From: Leptidea sinapis
Lineage: Eukaryota > Arthropoda > Insecta > Lepidoptera > Pieridae
Direction: 5' to 3'
DNA length: 64,000 nt
Assembly: GCF_905404315.1 (NCBI RefSeq)
Contig: NC_066282.1
Span: forward strand, 11,928,501-11,992,500
In this document: positions 11,098-23,609 of the stretch, piece after piece
Numbering within the stretch: position 1 is the stretch's first letter
How the letters are laid out: each line of letters begins with the position of its first letter
The notes under the pieces: model-generated
The model's input: only the letters and a program-made list of their open reading frames with translations
What the model was told of the DNA's origin: nothing
The model's database searches: none
Translations under genes and position numbers: made by a program

Positions 11098-11344
11098 TAT
11101 ATTTTAAAACCAAAAACAACAATTCTGGTAGAGTTTATTTCACCGTTTCTTCTCTCGCACTATTTGTTTCTGGAGCAGTACTAAAAAGTATCCCCAAGGT
11201 ATTGGTTTTCATCTCCGACTCCTGGTCACACCAGAGTGACTACGATTATTTTTTTCGTCGTCACACCACGAGTCTCGCTACATCCTGTAATTAATATTTG
11301 GTCCTGTCATCACTGTGGATTGAAAATAATTAAGCGAATGGAGG
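11098..11344. other. No gene recognised
   Basis: Unassigned spacer of mixed composition; no motif or repeat was recognised. Confidence 0.4.
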
Positions 11345-11452
11345 TGGGACACTCTTAAAATTGACATATCTCTAAGGTAAGCAGCTAAGTTTTACGTAAG
11401 TAAAGTCTGAGCAATGTCCAAGTATAGATCTCAGCCTTAGACATGATTCTTT
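11345..11452 (+). repeat. Short dispersed repeat, copy 1
   Basis: Contains AGTTTTACGTAAGTAAAGTC and TATAGATCTCAGCCTTAGA in the same order as 26512-26582. Class unknown; the shared block is about 70 bp with small indels. Confidence 0.6.
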
Positions 11453-12530
11453 AGCGTTTTGGCGTGTCCTAGATAAGTGGGGTCTCTCTGCATCATCTAT
11501 CTTCCGTATAGACGGAGCCACCGCAACGGAGATTTTTATTTTAATTTGTATAATGATGTGATTGAGAGGAAATGTGTGAAGCTGATGTGGTAGAAAAAAC
11601 TGAAAACAATTAAATCCAACTTGATACTTTTATGCGTTCAAAAGAAAAAGGGAATAGACATATGGAAGGAAACCCAAGGGAATCGGTTACAATGTAAAAT
11701 TAAACACAAAATTTATGTGAACTCAAGTTTCTTCGGGTTATTTCTCTGGAAAATAATCCAGTCGTTTTCACGAGACATTGATAGTTTTCAACGGTGTGAG
11801 TGATCGCAGGAATCTTGTAACACTGAAATTGAATACAATGAGGTATAATTTGGTGGTCCGATGTTTTCAAATACACACCTCAGGTTTTCTGTTATTTTCA
11901 ATAACTAGACGCAGCTTCACTGATATTGGAAGCCTTTAAATAATTATTATGAATAGTTCTGTTTAAAATGTAGTGTGCTTTTATTATTGATGGAAGCGCC
12001 ATCTATGATAGAGCAGTGAAACTAAGAATAAAAAGTGTGGTAGAGTGACTCTATGGCTGCTTACTTCATTCATTAAGTAGTTCCTATCGCTAAAATAGTC
12101 CGCTAGATGGCAAATAATTTTGTTTTATATTTTTTTTGCTACAATACACATTCTATCAAAACCTTCGGAATATCACATTGTATTAGTATTAACATGTTAT
12201 AATAAGATAATATTATATTTTGTACAAACTTATACAAAGTTTAACCGTCAGAGAGTAAACAACTGTTATTAAAGTACAATATTTAACATTAAGGAAGTAT
12301 GTACATTGATGGATCAAAAAGATTAACTTAAAATTGGTGACGACATGTACTGGTAGATTTTATGAAAATTTATCATATCGAACGATTTGAATTGTAAAAT
12401 AAAGTAGAGGTAAGTACTTTAGAAATAAGCGAACACGGGACATGACATTGTGCCCACCGCTATTGTAGGTAGGTTGCTACACTACCTGTATAACGGCATT
12501 GATACTATATACCTGTCCCTTACTACCTGT
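11453..12530. other. No gene recognised
   Basis: AT-rich; the open frame 11621-11803 has no motif. A short 'GATGGAAGCGCCATCTATGA' block near 11990 resembles a common insect microrepeat but could not be placed. Confidence 0.4.
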
Positions 12531-12810
12531 ACGAAAAATCGAAATTAGAAAGAGACGCGAATAGAAGTCGTCTCGCAAAGCAAACATCACAGCCGTATGG
12601 CGTAGCCTTCCGACTCCGAGTCTTTACAACATTCGTGTCTCGACGTCGGATTGGAAGTTAAACGAACATTGAACAAACCGGCCGTGGCGAGTCGAGTGGC
12701 AACTGGCGCCATTACTCTCGACGTACTGATCCGAACGTGACTGTGTCTGCTTTTCGCTTGTTTTCCGCTCATCGATCGTGAAAGAACATCAAATACTGCG
12801 CAGTGTTAAG
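12531..12810 (+). promoter_or_regulatory. Candidate promoter and untranslated first exon
   Basis: Base composition changes abruptly here: about 250 bp is much richer in GC and CpG than the surroundings. It ends in GTTAAG|GTAAGG (12805-12816), an excellent splice donor. Further GT donors follow at 12864 (GTGAGT) and about 12930-12945. No long open frame crosses the donor in a convincing way, so an untranslated first exon fits best. The start site is not fixed by a clear TATA or initiator. This is inference from composition and the donor; transcript data would decide it. Confidence 0.4.
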
Positions 12811-14167
12811 GTAAGGAAGTTGATTTTAAGTTCTTATGGAAGCAGTGATTAGCGTTTCGCGAAGTGAGTGATATTCAAACGTTGTTGTAAAGTTAAGAGG
12901 AGCTTTCTCGCTTATTTATGCAAAGAATTTAAGTAAGGGCGGTGAGTGGATAAGAGTTGGAGGCTTGTGAGGTGCGACGAATGACGGAGGTACCTTGTCG
13001 CTTGCGCAGCGTAGGTACCGACTTAGTCAAGTGACACATTTGTTCCATGACTTCAATTTAATTTATATCAAAAATTTCTTTGTGTATATTTTCTAGCTAT
13101 TATTTTTTATTGCCGTCATTGTGTACACGATCGTGCAGGCTTAAGTAATTGTGGTTTAAGTGTCTTATCACGCGTTGTATGTTTGTCACACACAACACAC
13201 CCAATACCTATTGCACATATTTGTATTACAAAGTCGAGTCGCAACTATGAGTAATATTTTGTAATTACAAATACGCGACGCGATGAGAACTTGTTTTCGT
13301 TGATTGTAAAAACCAAGTCGTAAGCTGATTTGATAGCCATTATCTTTAATTTGTTTCAATTGCCCGAATTGTAGAGTCGTCAAATATTTTATATATCATT
13401 TATAATTGGCGTCACAAACAACAGTACACTAATGAGTCTTGGGTTCTTTCTTTGTAAGACAAACAAAACGTTAAACATGTAATAAAGTAAGATCTCTTTG
13501 TTCTTGTAAACAAGGAAGTTGCCAGAACTTCTTGATAGATATTTTATTTATCACAGGCTTAAAATATAGCAATAAAAAGATAAATTACAAATATTAAAAC
13601 ATGCCTCATTACTACTTATACCTAAGGTTCGGGGTAAATTTTTACCTCTTTTATGTAACTATGTGTATGTATTAATATAAATAGCAGAATAAAAACAAAT
13701 AATATATAGAATACAATGTAGTTAGATACCTGCCTACTTGAACCTAATTAAAATTTATCTTATCAGGTCTTACCAATACTATCTTTATTCATTGTATGTC
13801 ACACCTATGCCATACGTATTTTGAAATTATTTTTAGTTTGTGTCAAACAATAATAATATAATATAAACATTTATTTTTCCCCTTCAATACATTTTCAAAA
13901 GCTCTACAATCTCTAATATTATATTTTAAAATGTAGAAAATGGATCATTTGGAGTAGGTACATAAATAAACTAGCAAAGTAAGTAATCTTTTTTGATAAT
14001 TGAGCTTTTTTGATTTGATTTTTCATTATTGTAGGTACTAAAGAAATCAGTTCAGAAACATATTTGAAATCACATGCAAAAGTATACGCAGGTGAAACTA
14101 GAGACGCTCACTGGTCTTAGATAAAATTATCACTACGAGAATTTTTCTGTCGCTAGCTGTCTGTTCT
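12811..14167. other. Intron-like AT-rich sequence
   Basis: The first 230 bp remain GC-richer and include TTCGCGAA near 12856 and two GGTACC sites around 13000. After that the sequence is AT-rich with no recognised gene or repeat. Confidence 0.4.
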
Positions 14168-14525
14168 GAAATTCAAATTCAAATATTTTTATTCAAAATA
14201 GGATGTGACATCGACATGATATAGGCATTCATTTTGGAATGGGTGGTAGTCAAAAAAACTACCACCCATTCCAAAATGAATGCCTCAGACCTGAGAAGAA
14301 TGGGCGCAACAAACTGAGCGGGCTTTTTTTTTCATCGAAGAAATATGTTTACAAAGTAATATTGTAAAATTAAACTTATTATTTAATAGCCTGAGGGCGG
14401 TCACTCCATTCCCAATCTGTGGTATCATTAAGAAAGCGATTTATGTTATAGTAACCTTTACCACACAAACGTTTTTAACAATTCTTTTGAATAAAGTAAT
14501 ACTTTTGTTTTGAACATTTATCAAA
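14168..14525 (-). mobile_element. LINE-A C-terminus and 3' tail with foldback
   Basis: Read on the minus strand, the protein end includes 'RLCGKGYYNINRFLNDTTDW' (about 14400-14480), the same C-terminus seen at 63890-63987. Then follows a 3' UTR with AGTTTGTTGCGCCCATTC and the tail TATTTGAATTTGAATTTC. The UTR of this copy carries a perfect 28-bp inverted repeat at 14223-14285 that the copies at 18838 and 53456 lack. It is truncated upstream. Confidence 0.8.
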
Positions 14526-15830
14526 TCATTAATTAAATCAGATAATTCTAACTCTGAATATTCAAAGTATATCGAACTGTAAGACTAAGCCTATTTAATG
14601 AAAGATATAAAAATCGCGCATACTTCTGGTACTGCAGAATTACTTCCAAACAAAAGATATAAGACGTAAAAATATGAAAATTAATACTTTACTGATATTA
14701 AAGTACCTATAACCAACTATAACAGATGACCGAGTGCCTCTATATAACATGAGTAGCTAGCCATCTGGCATTGGCGAATACTCATTCATTTAAAACAATA
14801 CATGCATTTTTTTTCATCATCAGCCTTAGAAGTTATAATACAGCCCTTGTCCCTATAATATTACTAGCAACAATAAATACAAAAATAGCACTATTGACTT
14901 CACCCCTAATACTTATCGAACCATAAAAGCGAATTGAGTACAACTTTTCATGACCTAGGGATGTAACGATGTATGTCGATATTTTTAAAGTATTTATTGT
15001 CTGAATGACAGACAGAGTGACCTCGTAATTGACCCTCTGCTCCGATGAAACTGCATTGAATAGATTCCTTTCAATGACTGAAGCACAGTCCACATAAACG
15101 GCAATTGTTTTTTTTTTATTTCCGGTGATTTCTGTTTCCAAATGCGCTCTCGAATGTACCTGGGTACTGGGTACCGACAAATTTAACTGTAGGTAATTAT
15201 TACTAAGACGATTCCATAGGATAATTGTTATACTTTTTGAAACTTCATTCAAAAATTTATTTCTACGAATAATATATAATACGAAAAAAGTATTTTTTTC
15301 TTTTAATACTAGATAATATATATGTACTAAACAATGAAGCAGCATTTTTAAATGTAGAGTATTATTAGTAAATTATTAATATGACTCTAATTTAATATCT
15401 TATGTCGATCTTACTCCATATTGAATAATTATTTTAGGATAAAATTTCGTTCATTGTATAGGAAATTAAATATTCTAGACACTAAAGCAGCATTGCTACA
15501 AAAACAAAATTCTAATAATTTTTAAACGAAACAAAAACATGTAATACAAAATTCGCTCATCTATATGAAGCGAAATTGCTTTTTTTGTCATAATTTTGCT
15601 ACAATGCTACCTGCACGCTACAAGTACCTCATTGTTTCAATACGAATACAAATTTTTACCTTAAAAAACTTATTCTTAAAGCAAGGTTTATCCTCATCTA
15701 CTCGAAATCTTCGGTAGAACTGTTTAGCTTAGTCCATGAAGGAATTCCAGCCAATAATTCTCCAAGTGAAAGGTCTCTCGGTTCGCTACACACTCTTTTT
15801 TTATTCGTCAGCTAACTTCGGGTGTCTTCT
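14526..15830. other. No known gene; 170-residue open frame of unknown nature
   Basis: The minus-strand frame 14833-15345 is the longest uninterrupted frame in the window (170 residues). It starts with a hydrophobic, isoleucine/tyrosine-rich stretch, then a hydrophilic middle ('HSRAHLETEITGNKKKTIAV') and a hydrophobic end. I recognise no domain, see no splice context, and it may derive from an unclassified repeat or be chance. The rest is AT-rich without features. Confidence 0.35.
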
Positions 15831-15837
15831 ATACACA

Positions 15838-15960
15838 TGCCTGCTAGGTGTATATCAAGTACCAGCATTATGTAGGCATTATTGTGTTTTTGTTTGAAGG
15901 GCTTTAGCTAATGAAATTACTGGGGTAGTGAGACTTTACATCTTAAAGTGCAATTGAATC
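15838..15960 (+). repeat. R310 repeat, decayed partial copy
   Basis: Retains 'GGCATTATTGTGTTT', 'TTAGCTAATGAAATTACTGG' and 'GAGACTTTACATCTTA', the middle third of R310, with many changes. Older than most copies here. Confidence 0.6.
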
Positions 15961-16210
15961 GCCTGTCAAAATCTTGGTCTACTCGTTTCGCAAATCAGTC
16001 AAAACTGACTGATTGAAAAAACGAAATCAAGATGATTTACTGATAGAAGCGACGTATAATAATTTATATATACTGTACAATGTTATTTAATTTGATATTA
16101 TGAACAGATACTTTAATTTTATATATATTATCTGTGTTTTATGGATTCATTTGTATAAGATGTATGATTAGAATACAGACGCACTAACTACAACATATGC
16201 GCAGATGTCA

Positions 16211-16459
16211 TGGGAGGATTCTTTGCAATGGATGCCGGCTTGATTTTGGGTACCACATTTAGGCCGATAAGCAGTAATGTGTAAGCATTACTATGTTTAC
16301 CTTTTGAAGGGTGCCGTAGCTAGCGAAATTACTGGACAAATGAGACTGAACATCTTGTCTCAAGGTGACGGGGGCAACTGTAGTGCCGCTCAGAATTTTT
16401 GGGTTTTTCAAGAATTCTGAGCGGCACTGCATTGTAATGAGCCTATCAATTACCATCAG
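16211..16459 (+). repeat. R310 repeat, 5' intact, tail lost
   Basis: Runs from TGGGAGGATTCTTTGC to AATTACCATCAG; the last 50 bp and the A tail are missing. The hairpin arms AGTGCCGCTCAG (about 16381) and CTGAGCGGCACT (about 16418) are perfect complements. Confidence 0.85.
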
Positions 16460-17028
16460 TACAAAAACATATTATATGACGTATCTGTATTATACAGTTA
16501 TTGTGACAGAGTGTTTATTATATACCTAAAGTTTCTATCGGATATATTATCTTGTACCCACTTAGCTCCAACTCACACTTGACTGATTTTCGTAACATTT
16601 AACTTGCAATTTTTGCCTTGTTCCGCTATTGGGAAACAATACAATAACTGAACAATTCACTTCCAAGATCACGCGGAAATTGAAGCGACCATCACAATCG
16701 TGACGAAATCTCTGGTTCATTTAACTGTCAATAGAATAATTATTATTAGTCGTATCTGCAACTGTTGATCTTTGATATCCATCGATTAAACATAACCTTG
16801 CGGTCTTGCAACTCGCATGGCAGCCTATTATGCATACCTATTCGAATTCGATCGGCTTCTAATTTGTTCTATGGAAATAAATCGTTTTGTTATTATTAGC
16901 CATCGATTCGTTCGATTGAACCAAATTTAGATGCTATCTATAGTTTCTTGTCGATATTTAATTCTTTAGTTATGTTTTTATTGGACACCAGTGGGTAAAC
17001 AGACCATCTGATGGAAAGTATGAAAGAA
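16460..17028. other. No gene recognised
   Basis: Unassigned AT-rich DNA between two R310 copies. 'ACACCAGTGGGTAAAC' at about 16985 is a partial look-alike of the R310 start but nothing homologous follows it. Confidence 0.4.
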
Positions 17029-17338
17029 ACCAGTGGGAGGCCCCTTTGCCAAGGATGCCGGCTAGATTATGGGTACCAAAACGGCGCCTATTTCTGCCGT
17101 GAAGCAGTAATGTGTAGAATTATTGTGTTTCGGTCTGTAGAGCGCCGTAGCTAGTTAAATTACTGGGCAAATGAGACTTGACATCTTATGTCTCTAGGTG
17201 ACGAGCGCAGTTTTGCAGTGGTGCTCAGAATTTTTGGGATTTTCAAGAGTCCTGAGCGGCACTGTATTGTGGGCAGAGCGTACTAATTACCATCAGCTGA
17301 ACGTCCTACTCGTTTCGTCCGTTATTATCATAACAAAA
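17029..17338 (+). repeat. R310 structured repeat, full-length
   Basis: Starts ACCAGTGGGAGGCC and ends TTATTATCATAACAAAAG. The GGCGCC-centred arms and CTCAGAATTTTTGGGATTTT loop region are present; the tail has few A residues. Confidence 0.85.
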
Positions 17339-18837
17339 GTAAAGACCCCCGTAGACATTTTGCTATGAGCTTGAAGGACTGTAAGTTGTATCTGTTTAGT
17401 AATATACATAGGAGCTAGAAGATGACTCTGCAAAATATCTGAGAGAGGCAAATAGTTTCTTGCGAAACGCGGGTTATGGAATACTAGATATTATTGTAGT
17501 ATGGGTGAAATTACGCATTTTAACGTGATATCCGTTTGTAAAATTCGTGTGCTGGTTATAAATTGGTTAACATTGGGTAGAAGTTGCAGAAAGACCGCAC
17601 ATTTCAACGCAACGTTAAAGAATTAAGCCGAACAGATATGACTTGATTGACAATGATTCAAGCCCCTTTTCGCTGTATGCGGTCAAATAGAAGATGCTGG
17701 TACGGTACTAGAGAGACCCCGCTGAGTGGTGAGAACAATTTTCTATAAGAGGCCGAGTTTGCCTTAAATAGCTGTTGCAGGCGGTGGCTTATTATAGAGT
17801 ACTGTCTCGCCTTACTGAGCACACAAAGATTCTTAGAGGCCTATTTGACCTTCTCTTTAAATTGAAACTCTATTTAGCGACGCCAAGTACGCTATAGATA
17901 CAGGCTGTGACAGTTAAGGGCTCTCACTAATTCTCTCTTTGTTACTCTCTCTATGAGTTGCCGATTTCAAATCGGTGAAATATGACAAAAAGAGAGTCTA
18001 TTTAAACTAAGAAAGCACAAATTAGTCTTCTTAGGATTTTTCTTGGCTTTGAACTGTTTCAAAAATGTTGAGCTACCTATAATACTAGTTTTTCAGTAAG
18101 AATTGATCCATATAATATAATTTAGAATTTTATACGAATAAAAAAAAACGTCGATCTCAAGAAACTAATCAATAGCGAGTCAGTCTCACACTTGAAGTGC
18201 TCCGTAACATTGTACAAGATATAGCACTGTGTACTCATAATTAATGTTGTAAAAAAGTCATTTTTGATAGCAGCAATACCAATATACAATCCGTCGCTGA
18301 CAGACACACGGCAAGACGGACGGACAGCGACTATTGGGGTTTAAAATAAGAAATTTGCGAATGTTTCATTCACACTAACTAATAACACATTTGTGTTATA
18401 AATGTGAAAGAAACGTAACGACTTATCAGCTAATAAATAACTCAAAGATGTCAGCCTGTAGTTTTAAATCACAAATAAATGTTGTTGTGTTCATCAGATT
18501 ATTAAAGACAACAATGGCTACCAGTTTCAATAATTAATTATTCATTATTCACGTCTTATTTATGAGTACAAAATTTTAATATTATCGATAAATAGTTTCT
18601 GCAAAACCAGTCGTCTGACGTATGTAGGAAAATAAGTAGACACGTATTTATCCTTAATATTAAGCCCGCTTTCACTTTCCGGGAACATTCGGATTGCAGC
18701 TTCGGACTCGGACGCTGTTCTATTCATACAAGTTCACTCGGATCATTGTATAAAAATAAAAGGGCGTCATCTTAAAAGGCCACATCATCAACCACGCAGG
18801 AACAATTATGATATAAATGTTTATTGTACGATATCAC
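17339..18837. other. No gene recognised
   Basis: About 1.5 kb without a supported gene. The short minus-strand frame at 18122-18307 has no motif. Bases 17700-17900 are slightly GC-richer but show no conserved pattern I recognise. Confidence 0.4.
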
Positions 18838-18998
18838 ATTGTAAACCATATTTTTATAAAAAATGCCCGCTGAGTTTCCTGCGCCCGTTCTTCTCAGGTC
18901 TGCAAGTCTGGCAGTTTATTTTGAGTGGGTGGTAGTGTTTGACGTTCAATAAGTGATTTTGAATCCTATTTTGAATAAGAAATATTTGAATTTGAATC
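18838..18998 (+). repeat. LINE-A 3' UTR tail
   Basis: Contains ATGCCCGCTGAGTTTC, CCCGTTCTTCTCAGGTCTG, GAGTGGGTGGTAGTGTTTGA and the tail AATATTTGAATTTGAATC, in the order expected for LINE-A. It shows the normal, non-palindromic arrangement of the segment that is inverted in the copy at 14168-14525. Confidence 0.75.
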
Positions 18999-19959
18999 AC
19001 CTTTAAACTCAACAGCTGTCCTCCTCTCCTCCATAAAGAATTTTGTTGAATAATCTTAAATAAGTTTGGCTCTATTATGTATTTCTTCCTTAAATTTTAA
19101 TATTTTGAAAGTACTTTTTCAATATCGTGCTTCAATAAATATCCTTAACCTCTTTTATTCGGGTTGGAATGAATCGTGCAAATATGAATCCGAGTGTCAT
19201 CTTATACTTTTTGGCTTAGAATCAGTTCGGTCTGAATGTGTATAGTGAAAACCCTGCTTTAGGGAACCGCTGCAACAACTTCCAATCGTATCTAGTATCT
19301 AATTATTTTTCGAGTTATAATACAATGAATAATAGAAATACAGCTGTCCTTGTAGTATAATGTTAGATTATATTATTATGTATTTACTCAAATGTTACAA
19401 ACATTTAATGTAAATTCGATTTGTGAAGAATTCAAACTTTGTTTTAAATAATATATAAAATATCACAAGGCCAAAAAAATAGTTTTGGAATGTTTCACTA
19501 TTTTTGCTTTTCTGCATTTGTTCATAATTTTAGAAACATCAAAACAGTTTGCAGTTTTCACATGTATTTTTGCATACAGCCCGTTATATTTAGAGTTTGT
19601 ATTTCAATAGATTCACAAACAAAAAAGTTAAAAATAAAGTGCCATACTAAGCCGACCGCTCTTAGCACTGGGCAAACTAAGTTTTTTTTGGACTTAAATT
19701 GGATATTTTTAGAATCATAATTATTTAATATTAAAATATTTTAAGTTTAGAATAAATGAACTATTATATATACTATTCCTCACATAAACACTTAAGTTTC
19801 ATGAGGATGGCTTAAATTGTTTGGTAGTTTGTTTCTTGTATATTTTGAACAATAAAAAATAATAATTAAAAAAAATAGTAAGCGACATGTCGAATTTGAC
19901 CAAGTGTATCTATTAGCCAAGTTATTTTCAAAACGCTTTTCAAGTACTAACATCTGGAT
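18999..19959. other. No gene recognised
   Basis: AT-rich. The open frame 19490-19720 is phenylalanine-rich with no motif. Confidence 0.4.
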
Positions 19960-20290
19960 GCGAGGCGTGTGCTTCAATAACATATTCCACCTTCGCACGA
20001 CACGCCACAAATTAGGATATGATCCCCACCATCTGGATGTGTGGCGGTCCTCCACAGTGCGGTGTTCAATGAGCTTTCTTCCACGTACTACTAAGCTGTG
20101 GAATGAGCTTCCTTGTGCGGTGTTTCCGGGACGATACGACATGGGTACCTTCAAAAAAAGCGCGTACACCACCCTTAAAGGTCGGCAACGCTCTTGTGAT
20201 TCCCCTGGTGTTGCAAGAGAATGTGGGCGGCGGTGATCACTTAACACCAGGTGACCCGTACGCTCGTTTGTCATCCTATTCCATAAAAAA
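19960..20290 (+). mobile_element. LINE-B 3' fragment
   Basis: Frames encode 'CSMSFLPRTTKLWNELPCAV' and 'GRYDMGTFKKSAYTTLKGRQ', the C-terminal signature of LINE-B, followed by GATCACTTAACACCAGGTGA and CCATAAAAAAAAA. The minus-strand open frame across the same bases is only the antisense shadow. Truncated at the 5' end. Confidence 0.85.
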
Positions 20291-21059
20291 AAATGTTCTA
20301 AGTAATGTAACGAACTAATATGTCTTTTTATTTAGGGATGTAAGTTATCAATAATAGCCAATACCTTTCTGTGTCGCTGTTATCTGTTGTTCAATGACTC
20401 AAAATTTCCTTTCAATTGAAATCTTTGTTTGTTTTCCTTTGTTTCTTCGATAAAAAATCAATATAATTCATATAATTCTTAGAAGATTACAATTTTTGAT
20501 CATTTTTATTATTAATTCTCTATGTTATGATTGTAATTATATTTTAGAAAAGGTCTTCAATCAATAACTACATATACATACATACATAATAAAGTATACG
20601 TTCATATATAATACAGTAATATATAGTATATATATAATTAAAACTTATTGTAATTTAATGACAATGCATAAATGTGAAATGATCGATTTAAATAAATTGT
20701 TCTTATACCTATTATTAAAATAAGAATTAAAATTAAAGCTTTAATAGATCCATAATCGAAGTAATTCAATACAAAACGTAAACGACAAAAAACTCGAATT
20801 TTTAATCGATATTTTCCATTAATGTTGAAGCGCCACATCACTATTATAGTTTACAGTATGAATAACACTTTATTGGGGTATTACACTCAAAATAGGTTAA
20901 TCACTATGATTCATACATTAATTTTAGATCAAACTGTTTCAATTGTGTTTTCCATCACACCTATAGGACTAGGTTGTACAACGCTATCGGGTCTTTTTTG
21001 TGATAACCTTATTTTTCATTTTATCGTTGAACAATTATTTACTCCATGAAGTATTAACA
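20291..21059. other. No gene recognised
   Basis: AT-rich, with TATA-rich patches at 20560-20640. Open frames 20638-20841 and 20822-21049 have no motif. Confidence 0.4.
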
Positions 21060-21290
21060 CACTTTTTGAAGTGAAAATTTCGTTCATAAATTTTGTTTAA
21101 AAATTTAATTTGTATAGTGAAAACTTATTTAGCCGCGTTGGGCAATTTTTGGTAGTGGAAAATCCTATGGGTTCGCGTTACTGACATATGCTCGTGATGG
21201 TCACACGCGAGAAATAATTAAAAAAATTAATTTTAATACTAAAAGTTCTAAGTTTTCACTTTTATCGGCAGTCTATACCTACAACTGACA
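21060..21290 (+). repeat. Dispersed repeat, copy 1 (partner inverted at 58.7 kb)
   Basis: Shares TTAGCCGCGTTGGGCAATTT, a GTTCGCGTTACTGACATA-like block and GGTCACACGCGAGAAA with the reverse complement of 58700-58935, in the same order. Class unknown; no coding capacity. Confidence 0.6.
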
Positions 21291-22485
21291 ATTTAAAAAA
21301 AAAAACATACTTGTTATTATTAATAATTAACATTATCATGCCTTCAAACTAAATACTTACTAAAATATTATTATACCTTATATCTGTTTAAGGTAATGGA
21401 TCCATGGAATCTGCTTGGTATAATAATATGGACATAAAGTCTATATAATTGAAGTTGTTATTTATTATCGAGTAATATTATATTTATCAGCCTCTCCTGT
21501 ACTATGTAATGGAATCAATACCGATTTACTGGGAAATTTTGTATCGAGGACAGTTGCCAATATAAATATTTTCATTACCATACCTCATATCCTGCCAAGA
21601 TCACAAGAATATTGAAATAATATCGCCACATATACCATTTAAGAATAATACAAGTTTTATAATATTATAACTTTGGTGCTGTTTTGAAGTTTTAAAACTA
21701 TAAACCAAGAAATGTTTCTTTACAATAATAACATATTATTTTCTTCTTTTTAGTACGGTTTGTTATTTTCTATATTAAAATATATATAAAAATAGTCTTT
21801 ATTTTTTAACATTTAAGAGATTCACTTACTAGCCGAAACCGAAACTACAATCCGAAAATTCATTGCCTCCTAGAAAATTATTTACTAAGCATTCTTACGA
21901 TGCTTATGTATATCTGCTCAGATAACAAACATTCGTTTAGAAATATATAATCCACCCATTTGCGATCGATCTGCAACCCAGTTTTGTTCTGTTATTCCTT
22001 CTGCTTTAATATTAAATAGAGTTTCCTTATATTTTATATTTTAAGTACAACCGACCATGTAAGTCCATCATCACGCAACCCATTCTTTTCTGAAAGACCA
22101 GAGGAACTTTAAAAGACTGTCCTTAAGACATTACAATATTTTTTATGCAAAACAAAACAGCAGATGTTAATGAACCATGGATAATAATGCTTAGAACATG
22201 GAGACATTGTAAAACTATAAATGAAAATAAAAACTAATCCCCCGGAAAATACATACTTTGCATATGTGACAATTTATTAAAGTAGATATTTGAGATTCCC
22301 TTTGTGTTAAATATTTTGTAGTCAACATAATAAGACACTTAGAACGTTGAACATAAAACCTTATCAGTATGGAATGTTTGATACAAACAATGAACGTAGA
22401 AAAACAAGATGTTTGCTTCACAAAGTCTTTGTGAGATAACGCGGTGTAAAGAATCATCCCTGCAAGAATCTTTGTTACATTATAA
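21291..22485. other. No gene recognised
   Basis: AT-rich, about 1.2 kb; the minus-strand frame at 22215-22457 has no motif. Confidence 0.4.
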
Positions 22486-22890
22486 TATTACTAGCAGATG
22501 CCTGTGACTTCGTCCGCGTGGATAAAGGGTCTTTAAAAATAATAAGCAAGTTTAGAATTGAAGATTGTATCATGTCCTATTCCAGCTCTGGTTCCCTTTT
22601 TCTCTCCCGTTCCCAACATAATATATGAATCGTACTTCGAGGAAGATTGCGATGGCAAACTAAATCTACTATTGGTATAGTTATAGCTCGTCGAGGTGAA
22701 TTTCAGTTTCTCAAAAATCCCGCGGGAACGATGGATTTTTCCGGGATAAAACGTAGCAAGTAGCCCATGTCCCTTCCCAAGTTCTAGTCTATCGCTGTAC
22801 CAAATTTAATCAAAATCGGTTTAGTAGCTCTGGCGTAAAAGCGTAACAAGTAAATTTACATTCACACTTGTAATATAAGTAGGGATTTTC
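22486..22890 (+). repeat. Widespread insect 3'-type repeat (CTAG group)
   Basis: Begins TACTAGCAGATGCCTGTGAC and contains CTTCGTCCGCGTGGATAAAG, ATCCCGCGGGAACGATGG and CAAAATCGGTTTAGTAGC, ending near TAATATAAGTAGGGA. This succession is characteristic of a repeat found across arthropods and is probably a retroelement 3' end. It differs in sequence from the unit at 5335 but has the same plan. Confidence 0.7.
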
Positions 22891-23304
22891 TTTAAATTAT
22901 ATGATACTTTGAATTATTGAAAGACGTGTAATCGAGTCAGGTACCTAATAATTACCACACATAACATATTGTCACGATCAGTTATTAGTTAATTAAGTGG
23001 ATTATTATTTAAATATTGCTAAATATTTCCACGTATATAATTTGCAATAATATGTTTTATCTTTGATATTTTCTATAGGTTTTAATTGTAATAACCTTAG
23101 CGCAAAGATATCGAAGTATTAGTGACGATTTAAAAAATACTTTTTGGTTCATGCGAAACTCTCTCAACCATTCTCTACAAGTTTTGCCCGTTTTTGTGTT
23201 ACTTCAATCCAATTCTTCCTGCAGTTTTCTTGACATCATCCTTGCATATGGTCTATATTAAAATTAATCTCTCTCGGCCTCTAGGCCTCTTTTCCCGGGC
23301 TGTC
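22891..23304. other. No gene recognised
   Basis: AT-rich spacer with no recognised motif. Confidence 0.4.
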
Positions 23305-23602
23305 TTTTTTATGAAAATAAGGGACGAGACGAGCAGGATGTTTAGCTGATGGTAATTGATACGCCCTGCCCATTACAATGCAGTGCCGCCCAGGATTCTT
23401 GAAAAACCCCAAAAATTCTGAGCAGCTCTACAACTGCGCTCATCAACTTGAGACATAAGATGTTAAGTCTTATTTGCCCAGTAATTTCACTAGCTACAGC
23501 GCCCTTCAGACTGAAACACATTAATGCTTACACATTACTGCTTTACGGCAGAAATAGGCGCCGTTTTGGTACACCCATAATGTAACCGGCAGAGGAGCCT
23601 CC
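23305..23602 (-). repeat. R310 structured repeat
   Basis: T run at 23305-23310, then ATGAAAATAAGGGACGAGAC to the GGAGCCTCC end. It abuts an RTE-like fragment with no gap, so it probably inserted into that element. Confidence 0.85.
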
Positions 23603-23609
23603 TCCTACT

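Noticed and set aside
19792..20274. 160-residue minus-strand open frame
   Set aside because: It is antisense to the LINE-B C-terminus at 19960-20290; the same holds for 1836-2198 against 1446-2395.
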